Positions 58,160-64,000 of a stretch of 64,000 nt of DNA are shown here, piece by piece. The translations under genes and the position numbers were made by a program. The stretch spans positions 1-64,000 of the forward strand of contig CAJXRQ010000012.1 in NCBI GenBank assembly GCA_913060505.1. The letters run 5' to 3'. This DNA is from an uncultured Desulfovibrio sp. (GTDB taxonomy: Bacteria; Desulfobacterota; Desulfovibrionia; Desulfovibrionales; Desulfovibrionaceae). How positions within the stretch are numbered: position 1 is the first letter of the stretch; each line of letters opens with the position of its first letter. The notes below the pieces were generated by a model. It worked only from the letters and a program-made list of their open reading frames with translations. It was not told the origin of the DNA and searched no databases.

Positions 58160-58972
58160 ATGCAGGAAAATATCTCACCGCTCGGAGTGATCTCGAAATC
58201 ACTCAGCCTGTTTATGGAAAAGAAGCTCACTTACATCGGTTTTGCCGTAGCACCTTTAGCCGTCATGTTCGCGTTTTTCGGCCTGAATATGTATGTGATC
58301 AGGCACATGACTTTTACGGGAACGTTTTCTTTTTCTCCCCTCATTTACGTAGGATTTCTGGCTGCTTTCCTCTTCGTGTGGGCCTATATGCTTATTTTCA
58401 ACCATTATACCGTTACTCAAATGCGCGGTAATCCGAAGGCAATACCGGAAGCACTGGGCAGCAAACTCTTCCACCTGTTCATTTTTTTCCTGAAATTCAC
58501 GGGGGTGATGATTTTGATTTCTATCCCCCTCGGCATATTGTTCGCAGTCGGGATGACCGTCATGAAAAATAACATGTCAGCCCTCACAGCGTGCATAATC
58601 GTTGGTATTCCGGTGGGCATATGGGCATATGTCTCCATTATCCGCGTGCTGATGGTCCTGCCCGGCATTGCACTGGGAGAGATGCACAAGCTGAGGGATG
58701 GCTGGAAGATGACCAAGGGGCATGGCCTTCGTATTTTTCTCTCGTTCCTGATCTTCATAGTGGCTTTCATCATCCTTGAAGGCCTGACTATCAAATTCGG
58801 CAGCTCCATGGCAGCCATCACAGTGCTGTTCATAGCCCAATCCATTCTGCAAATGTTAAGCCTCATCGTCGTAGGCATCTGGTACGCAAAGTTGTATCCC
58901 GCATATCGTGAGAACATCAAACAACACTCCAAACCGGAAAGCACAGGCGACGAAGTAGCCGACCTGCTGTAG
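58160..58972 (+). CDS. Membrane protein paralogous to the preceding gene, unknown function
   Basis: A 270-residue inner-membrane protein with about six hydrophobic segments. It repeats the module seen twice in the gene before it: opening NISPLGVISKSLSLFMEKKL (compare KISPVGVFNGTLKLLWQHKW), and later IRVLMVLPGIALGEMHKLRD with GWKMTKGHGLRIFLSFL. It is thus a single-module version of the same family. The start at 58160 follows AAGGA; a 31-residue upstream extension is rejected as it covers the leader. Function unknown. Confidence 0.75.
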   Translation: MQENISPLGVISKSLSLFMEKKLTYIGFAVAPLAVMFAFFGLNMYVIRHMTFTGTFSFSPLIYVGFLAAFLFVWAYMLIFNHYTVTQMRGNPKAIPEALGSKLFHLFIFFLKFTGVMILISIPLGILFAVGMTVMKNNMSALTACIIVGIPVGIWAYVSIIRVLMVLPGIALGEMHKLRDGWKMTKGHGLRIFLSFLIFIVAFIILEGLTIKFGSSMAAITVLFIAQSILQMLSLIVVGIWYAKLYPAYRENIKQHSKPESTGDEVADLL

Positions 58973-58981
58973 CCTTGAATG

Positions 58982-59011
58982 AACGGTCCGTCCCAAGGGC
59001 GGACCGTTTTT
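58982..59011 (+). terminator. Rho-independent terminator
   Basis: AACGGTCCG and CGGACCGTT (58982-59008) pair over nine bases around TCCCAAGGG and run into TTTTAT. It ends the membrane-protein gene ten bases after its stop codon. Confidence 0.9.
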
Positions 59012-59401
59012 ATCCTACCGGTAACCTGACTTTTTCCCGTGTGGCAACGCAACCGTCCACCAAACAGTTCCCCCGGCGACAAGCTAACCCGATCCCCCTG
59101 TCAGCCCCGCTTTTACGCCAAGGCCGTTCTATGGTATCCGAGGTCACTTCGTTACAGGTCGGCAACCATTGCCGCTGTCACATTGACAAAAACGATTTCG
59201 ACCATATCTTCCAGACCGGACGGATCGTATCCCCGCCCCGGGGCAACTAGCCACAGGGCGCAAAGACAGTGCGCACGGCGCCGCAGATATTTCCCCGATG
59301 ATGCTCCACTCCCCGCAAGGTTGACGGGAAGCGCATCAAAACATACTGCCTACATGCAGATACAAGACAAACAAACTCCGGCATAAGGAGAACCAGACAT
59401 A
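59012..59401. other. Intergenic region upstream of secA
   Basis: About 390 bases without a credible gene. A 91-codon frame across its left half has no ribosome site and no family resemblance. It contains a promoter candidate for secA at 59183-59210, a GGCAA-CCA-TTGCC hairpin near 59160, and G/C-rich inverted sequences around 59230 and 59280. The resulting secA leader of about 185 bases is long enough to hold control elements, but I cannot identify one. Confidence 0.5.
59183..59210 (+). promoter_or_regulatory. Candidate secA promoter
   Basis: TTGACA (59183-59188) and TATCTT (59205-59210) are separated by 16 bases. The -35 is perfect and the -10 matches 4 of 6. It is the best sigma-70-type pair in the region. 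Confidence 0.5.
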
Positions 59402-61939
59402 ATGCTCAAGTTCCTGTTTGGATCGAAAAACGACCGCTACCTCAAAAAACTCAATCCCTTCATTGAAGAAATCAACAGCCTTGAACCGGCCATGCAAAAG
59501 CTGGCGGATGAAAATTTTCCGGCCCGCATCACCCAGTGGAAGAAAGACGTCGCCGCCGGGACACACACACTGGACGACCTGCTGCCGGAATGCTTTGCAT
59601 TGGTGCGGGAAGCCGGACGCCGTGTCTTCGACATGCGCCATTTCGATGTGCAGCTCATCGGCGGCATCGTGCTGCATCAGGGCAAAATCTCGGAAATGAA
59701 AACCGGTGAAGGTAAAACCCTGGTCGCAACCCTGCCCGTTGTGCTCAACGCGCTGGCAGGCAAGGGCGTGCACGTGGTCACAGTCAACGACTATCTGGCC
59801 AAACGTGACGCCGAATGGATGAGTCAGCTTTACAACTTCCTCGGCCTTTCCGTAGGCGTCATCGTACACGGACTGAGTGACGAGGAACGCCAGACCGCTT
59901 ACAGCGCGGATATCACATACGGAACCAACAACGAATTCGGATTCGACTACCTGCGCGACAACATGAAGTTCTACAAGGAGCAACTCGTCCAGCGCGAGCT
60001 CCACTTCGCCATCGTGGACGAAGTCGACTCCATCCTCATTGACGAAGCCAGAACCCCGTTGATCATTTCGGGTGCAGCAGATTCGGCTTCGGGCCTGTAC
60101 CGCCGCATCGACGCACTTGTCCCGTCCCTGAAAAAATCCTCTCCCCGCGACCCGGAAGACACCGACAGCCTGCCTGACGGAGACTTCGAGCTGGACGAAA
60201 AGAGCAAGACCGTAACCCTCACGGACGCGGGTGTGGAAAAATGCGAAGATCTGCTGGGCATCGACAACCTGTTCGATCCGCAAAACATTTCCCTGCAACA
60301 CCACATCCTGCAAGCCCTCAAGGCGCACCACAACTTCCACCGCGACGTGGACTACATGGTCACGGACGGTCAGGTGGTGCTGGTGGACGAATTCACGGGC
60401 CGCCCCATGCCGGGCCGCCGCCTTTCCGACGGCCTGCATCAGGCCATCGAAGCCAAGGAAAACGTGAAGGTGGAAAGCGAAAACCAGACGCTGGCCTCCA
60501 TCACCTTCCAGAACTATTTCCGCATGTATGACAAACTGGCGGGCATGACGGGTACCGCCGACACCGAGTCCGTTGAATTCAACCAGATTTACGGGCTGGA
60601 AGTCATCGTCATTCCCACGCACCGCCCCATGGTGCGCAAGGACCACCCTGACGCCATCTTCAAGACGCAGGACGAAAAATACAAAGCCATCGCCCAATCC
60701 ATTCAGGAATGCCACAAGGCCGGCCAGCCGGTGCTGGTTGGTACGGTGTCCATTGAAAAGTCCGAACTCGTTTCACGCCTGCTCAAGCAGCTCAAGGTGC
60801 CGCACAACGTGCTGAACGCAAAGCACCATGAAAACGAAGCCCAGATCGTCGCCGAGGCAGGCGAACGGGGCAAGGTCACCATCGCCACCAACATGGCTGG
60901 CCGCGGTACCGACATCAAGCTGGGCGAAGGCGTCAAGGAACTGGGGGGCCTGCACATCCTTGGCACGGAACGCCACGAATCCCGCCGCATTGACAACCAG
61001 CTCCGGGGCCGCTCCGGCCGTCAGGGCGATTCGGGTTCCTCACGATTCTACCTTGCGTTGGACGACGACCTCATGCGCCTGTTCGGTTCCGATCGTCTCA
61101 AGGGCATCATGGACAGGCTGGGCATGGAAGAAGGACAGGCTATCGAAAACAAGATGGTTTCCGGCGCCATTGAAAAATCCCAGACCCGCGTGGAAGCCCA
61201 CAACTTTGAAATACGCAAGCAACTTCTGGAATACGACGACGTCATGAACCAGCAGCGCATGGCCATTTATGACCTGCGCCGCGAACTCATGAATGCCGAG
61301 ACAATGGATGAAATTGTCGAGGAGTACGCCGAAGACCTGTTCGAAGACTTGCTCACCCCCATGCAAAGCACCAAGGAAGTCGATGAGGAAGTGCAGGAGA
61401 CCGTACGCGGCCGCCTTGAGGAAATCTTCGACTTCAGCCGTTTCGAGGAGTTCAGGGGCGGCAGGATCCCGGCCATGGATACGGCCATGCAGTGGTACAA
61501 GGAAATCCTGTCCACACTGGAAGCCAGCGCTCCCAACCATTATCAGGACATCCTGCGTTACTTCCTGCTGGAAACGCTGGACCGCAACTGGAAAGACCAC
61601 CTGCTGAACATGGACCACCTGCGCGACGGCATCGGCCTGCGCGGTTACGGCCAGAAAGACCCCAAGCAGGAGTACAAACGTGAAGGCTTCGAACTGTTCC
61701 AGGAGATGCTCTACTCCATCAAGGAAAATGCCTTGCGAGCCTTCTGCCACTTGCGCATTGAATCCGAGGTAAGGGAAGAGGAATTCCAGCACGAGACAGA
61801 TGAAAACGTGGAATACCACGACAACGAATCCGCACAGCGCAAGCAGGAAACGGTTCGCCGCAGCGCCCCCAAGGTGGGTCGCAACGACCCCTGCCCCTGC
61901 GGATCCGGCAAAAAATACAAGAAGTGCTGCGGCCGCTAA
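59402..61939 (+). CDS. secA: Preprotein translocase ATPase SecA
   Basis: The motor of Sec-dependent protein export, 845 residues. Walker A is [14 protein letters not shown], Walker B and neighbours are [19 protein letters not shown], and [32 protein letters not shown] and [12 protein letters not shown] are the usual helicase segments. The C-terminal zinc motif for SecB and lipid binding is [23 protein letters not shown] precedes the start at 11 bases. It is flanked by terminators, so it is a single-gene unit. Confidence 0.97.
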   Translation: MLKFLFGSKNDRYLKKLNPFIEEINSLEPAMQKLADENFPARITQWKKDVAAGTHTLDDLLPECFALVREAGRRVFDMRHFDVQLIGGIVLHQGKISEMKTGEGKTLVATLPVVLNALAGKGVHVVTVNDYLAKRDAEWMSQLYNFLGLSVGVIVHGLSDEERQTAYSADITYGTNNEFGFDYLRDNMKFYKEQLVQRELHFAIVDEVDSILIDEARTPLIISGAADSASGLYRRIDALVPSLKKSSPRDPEDTDSLPDGDFELDEKSKTVTLTDAGVEKCEDLLGIDNLFDPQNISLQHHILQALKAHHNFHRDVDYMVTDGQVVLVDEFTGRPMPGRRLSDGLHQAIEAKENVKVESENQTLASITFQNYFRMYDKLAGMTGTADTESVEFNQIYGLEVIVIPTHRPMVRKDHPDAIFKTQDEKYKAIAQSIQECHKAGQPVLVGTVSIEKSELVSRLLKQLKVPHNVLNAKHHENEAQIVAEAGERGKVTIATNMAGRGTDIKLGEGVKELGGLHILGTERHESRRIDNQLRGRSGRQGDSGSSRFYLALDDDLMRLFGSDRLKGIMDRLGMEEGQAIENKMVSGAIEKSQTRVEAHNFEIRKQLLEYDDVMNQQRMAIYDLRRELMNAETMDEIVEEYAEDLFEDLLTPMQSTKEVDEEVQETVRGRLEEIFDFSRFEEFRGGRIPAMDTAMQWYKEILSTLEASAPNHYQDILRYFLLETLDRNWKDHLLNMDHLRDGIGLRGYGQKDPKQEYKREGFELFQEMLYSIKENALRAFCHLRIESEVREEEFQHETDENVEYHDNESAQRKQETVRRSAPKVGRNDPCPCGSGKKYKKCCGR

Positions 61940-61964
61940 CGCTTCTCACACCATACCGACATTC

Positions 61965-62003
61965 AAAAATGTCCGTTGTCCTTTGGGGCGACGGACATTT
62001 TTC
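61965..62003 (+). terminator. Rho-independent terminator of secA
   Basis: AAAATGTCCGT (61966-61976) and ACGGACATTTT (61991-62001) pair over 11 bases around a 14-base loop, followed by a T-rich tail. Confidence 0.88.
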
Positions 62004-62036
62004 TTTATCAATTCTAAACAATTCAGTACCTAAATA

Positions 62037-62063
62037 TAAAGTTTTATAAACAGCTGCCGAATA
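62037..62063 (+). promoter_or_regulatory. Sigma-28 (FliA) type flagellar promoter
   Basis: TAAAGTTT (62037-62044) is followed after exactly 11 bases by GCCGAATA (62056-62063). The consensus is TAAAGTTT-N11-GCCGATAA: the -35 is perfect, spacing is exact and the -10 matches 6 of 8. A start near 62070 gives a leader of about 65 bases before the unknown 534-residue gene, placing that gene in the late flagellar regulon. Confidence 0.75.
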
Positions 62064-62135
62064 AACAGTGTCGGTTGTTTTTCTTTTAAAACTGTTTTCT
62101 CTTTTACCGAGGCTCGTTACCAAAGGATATTCACC

Positions 62136-63740
62136 ATGAGCGAACCGATATCCCTGACCAGCGTACTGTCTTCCAAGACGTTCCTGTCTTCCGATGACGT
62201 TTACGACAAGACCAAAAAAACGGTCCCCGACCTGAAGGACTCCGTGGTCCTTTCACAACAGGCCCGTGCCCGGCAAAACGCTGAAAAGGAAGAAGTGGAA
62301 AGCGAAGGCAATATATGGGAAACGCGCTATGGATACTCAGAAGGCACCACGATGCTGGGCAATGGCCGCAAACAGGTGGTTACGTTCAATGGCGACCAGA
62401 TGGAATTGCTGGAATACAAAGGCGACACACTGGTCAAGAAAATGACCGGCATCACCGACGGCAACACCATGACCACCGATGTGGAGCACTATGACGAAGA
62501 TGGCAAAATCTTCCAAAAAGTGCGCACCACGCTCACCGGCCTTGGCGACACCTCCTCCAAGGAATCCGCAGCCACCATGTACCGCAATGTCCAATGGTTC
62601 GACGGAGAGGAAGTGACCAAGGAAATGAACGACAGCATGGTTCTGAACATGGCCTATGCGGCCATTAACGACAGCCCGGTTGAGGCCAGCGTGGAAAGTT
62701 TGCAGTCCATGGCCTCCAGAATGACAATTGATTCGGCGCATCTTTCCTACCATGCCAACGTCAATGAATACGAAGACGGCAAACTGCGCCGGTCGGCTCA
62801 GGTTTCCTACTCCATGGGAGCCCGGATGCAGACAAACCGGACAGCTGACACACTGGGCAATATGGCTCCGGGTTCCACGGATGTCCAAAACGGTAATTCT
62901 TCCATTTCCTACTCCATGACTGAATACGACCAGGACGGAGAAAGACTGCGCGAGGCATCCTTTTCCGACAAAATCGGTCAGAAGAAAAAAGAAATCGGCG
63001 CAGTCAGGACGCTGGAACAGGAAATGTCCGTCAAATGGTTTGCACAGGGCCAACTGGTCAAAAGCACCAAGGGATCGCTCGTCATGGAGGAATCACACGA
63101 GCAGCACCTTCCGGACAGAAGTGGCGACTTCATGCGGTCTCTCAATATCTCGGAGGAAGAATACGCGGCGGACAAGCCCCTCTCCGCCGGAGAAATGCTT
63201 GCCGAAGGGTTTCAGGATAATGCCCAAGACGGAGCCTCTGGCATCGCCCTGAGCCAATATGGAAACGCCGGACGTCTTGGTTCACAGATAAACGGCAAGG
63301 GACCGTATGAACTCACTGTGGAAAATGAAACCTACCGGGGAGGAGAACTTGTGGCCCGTCAAGCCGATACGGAACGTGCGCGGGAAAACACCCTGCCCGT
63401 GGAAGGCGGGTTCCGCACCGGCGGTTCGCTCTCCGAAAACGACGTCCCGGAAATCCTTTTCAGCAGCGAACATGCCGAGGAAAGTTACGAAAACGGGATG
63501 CTCAAAAAGAAAGCGACCCTGAACTCGCACGAAACCGTCAATCGCGATGAAAACGACGTGCTGTTCGTTGAAACTGTCCAAAACGGAACCATGACGGGTG
63601 ACGGCGGTCATGGCACTCTCAGCAAGGTCATTGACGCAAGATTAACCGATATTGACGACTCTTTCGGCAATACGAAAAAGGCATGGGCGAATGAGGCCAA
63701 CTTGACCGTGGGCGACATGCTGGACATGATGCAAACCTAA
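62136..63740 (+). CDS. Unknown repeat-rich protein, probably flagellar regulon
   Basis: A 534-residue, acidic, soluble protein without signal peptide or membrane helix; no family recognised. The N-terminus has DSVVLSQQARARQNAEKEE, recalling the D-x-V-x-LS-x-x-A segment common in flagellum-exported proteins. The body repeats a short beta-hairpin motif, aromatic-acidic-x-G-x-L/I-x-basic, at least six times: EHYDEDGKIFQK, NEYEDGKLRRS, TEYDQDGERLRE, VKWFAQGQLVKS, ETYRGGELVAR and ESYENGMLKKK. A sigma-28 promoter precedes it and a terminator follows, so it is a one-gene late flagellar unit. A filament-, hook- or motility-associated role is inference. Confidence 0.75.
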   Translation: MSEPISLTSVLSSKTFLSSDDVYDKTKKTVPDLKDSVVLSQQARARQNAEKEEVESEGNIWETRYGYSEGTTMLGNGRKQVVTFNGDQMELLEYKGDTLVKKMTGITDGNTMTTDVEHYDEDGKIFQKVRTTLTGLGDTSSKESAATMYRNVQWFDGEEVTKEMNDSMVLNMAYAAINDSPVEASVESLQSMASRMTIDSAHLSYHANVNEYEDGKLRRSAQVSYSMGARMQTNRTADTLGNMAPGSTDVQNGNSSISYSMTEYDQDGERLREASFSDKIGQKKKEIGAVRTLEQEMSVKWFAQGQLVKSTKGSLVMEESHEQHLPDRSGDFMRSLNISEEEYAADKPLSAGEMLAEGFQDNAQDGASGIALSQYGNAGRLGSQINGKGPYELTVENETYRGGELVARQADTERARENTLPVEGGFRTGGSLSENDVPEILFSSEHAEESYENGMLKKKATLNSHETVNRDENDVLFVETVQNGTMTGDGGHGTLSKVIDARLTDIDDSFGNTKKAWANEANLTVGDMLDMMQT

Positions 63741-63768
63741 ATCCAGATTCAGGAATTGGGAAGACTCA

Positions 63769-63797
63769 AAAGGGCGTTGGTCAATCAACGCCCTTCT
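63769..63797. terminator. Terminator between convergent genes
   Basis: AAGGGCGTTG (63770-63779) and CAACGCCCTT (63786-63795) pair over ten bases around GTCAAT. The right side runs into CTTCG; the left side carries AAA. It overlaps the stop codon of the minus-strand gene and can serve both directions. Confidence 0.75.
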
Positions 63798-64000
63798 TCG
63801 TTGATGACCCACCCATTGCAGACAAAGGAAATGCCTTGTGTGGAGGCCGTTCCTATCATGACGGCCTGAATCAGTGGCGCATTGGATTTCCCCTGCGGCG
63901 CCTGCCATTGCACCAGGAAATTGGCCCCAGAGCCACCGGACGTATCCCGCTCCCGGATGTGAAACTCCGCTGTAGCCAACGGTTGCACCACCATCGGCGA
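63785..64000 (-). CDS. C-terminal end of an unidentified protein, partial
   Basis: The last 71 residues of a minus-strand gene whose start lies beyond the window. The visible part (AEFHIRERDTSGGSGANFLV, then LIQAVMIGTASTQGISFVCN) looks like a beta-rich globular end with no membrane segment. Family not recognised. Its stop codon lies inside the terminator hairpin shared with the convergent repeat-protein gene. Confidence 0.65.
   Translation of the reverse strand, partial: SPMVVQPLATAEFHIRERDTSGGSGANFLVQWQAPQGKSNAPLIQAVMIGTASTQGISFVCNGWVINEEGR

Noticed and set aside
58975-59250. A 91-codon frame between the membrane gene and secA
   Set aside because: It runs through a terminator hairpin and the predicted secA promoter and has no ribosome site.

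Overview
The window looks like chromosome of a Desulfovibrio/Pseudodesulfovibrio-type sulfate-reducing deltaproteobacterium. Evidence: dissimilatory sulfate-reduction genes (aprA, aprB, sat), the class-typical oxygen-defence set (rubredoxin:oxygen oxidoreductase, rubredoxins, desulfoferrodoxin, rubrerythrin, PerR), a DcrA-like c-heme chemoreceptor, a multiheme cytochrome, futalosine-type menaquinone biosynthesis and a tungsten-type aldehyde oxidoreductase. I saw no rRNA, tRNA, CRISPR array, insertion sequence or prophage. Most of it is ordinary core genome.

Layout. 1-3.3 kb: aprBA (minus) divergent from sat, with a Rex-like box before sat. 3.4-9.2 kb: a fused chorismate-mutase-like/EPSP-synthase-like protein that has lost catalytic residues, a small coiled-coil protein, aconitase and a PpiD-type chaperone. 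9.3-13.7 kb (minus): a receiver/PEP-synthase-N-domain fusion and glutamate dehydrogenase. 13.9-18.0 kb (minus): a complete Mla lipid-transport operon (mlaE-F-D-C-A) ending in a metallophosphoesterase. 18.2-22.3 kb (minus): HD phosphohydrolase, then roo, rubredoxin, rubredoxin-2, desulfoferrodoxin, rubrerythrin and perR. 22.4-25 kb (minus): heme chemoreceptor and tetraheme cytochrome. 25.1-32.3 kb: purL, polyprenyl synthase, futalosine hydrolase, UDP-sugar dehydrogenase, DUF2065 and ubiE/menG. 32.7-36.9 kb (plus): lipoprotein, NYN-domain protein and a CpxRA-like two-component pair with its own CpxR-type box. 37-39.8 kb (minus): anaerobic ribonucleotide reductase under a cobalamin riboswitch.

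39.9-48 kb: rimO, two sensor kinases (one with a Rossmann-like sensor domain), rdgB, a GNAT acetyltransferase, pgi and a TPR protein. 48.1-56.3 kb (plus): tungsten aldehyde:ferredoxin oxidoreductase overlapping a Cys-rich duplicated class II aldolase, then a CPBP protease, tautomerase, Ser/Thr kinase-DUF1566 fusion and a GlcD/GlcF oxidase. 56.4-59 kb: two membrane proteins that together carry three copies of one module. 59.4-64 kb: secA, then an unrecognised 534-residue repeat protein behind a very good sigma-28 promoter, and the tail of a further gene.

The least explained items are the degenerate CM/EPSPS fusion, the receiver/PEP-synthase fusion, the aldolase-AOR unit, the Rossmann-sensor kinase and the sigma-28-driven repeat protein. 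Coordinates come from direct reading; all homology statements rest on recognised motifs, not on database searches.
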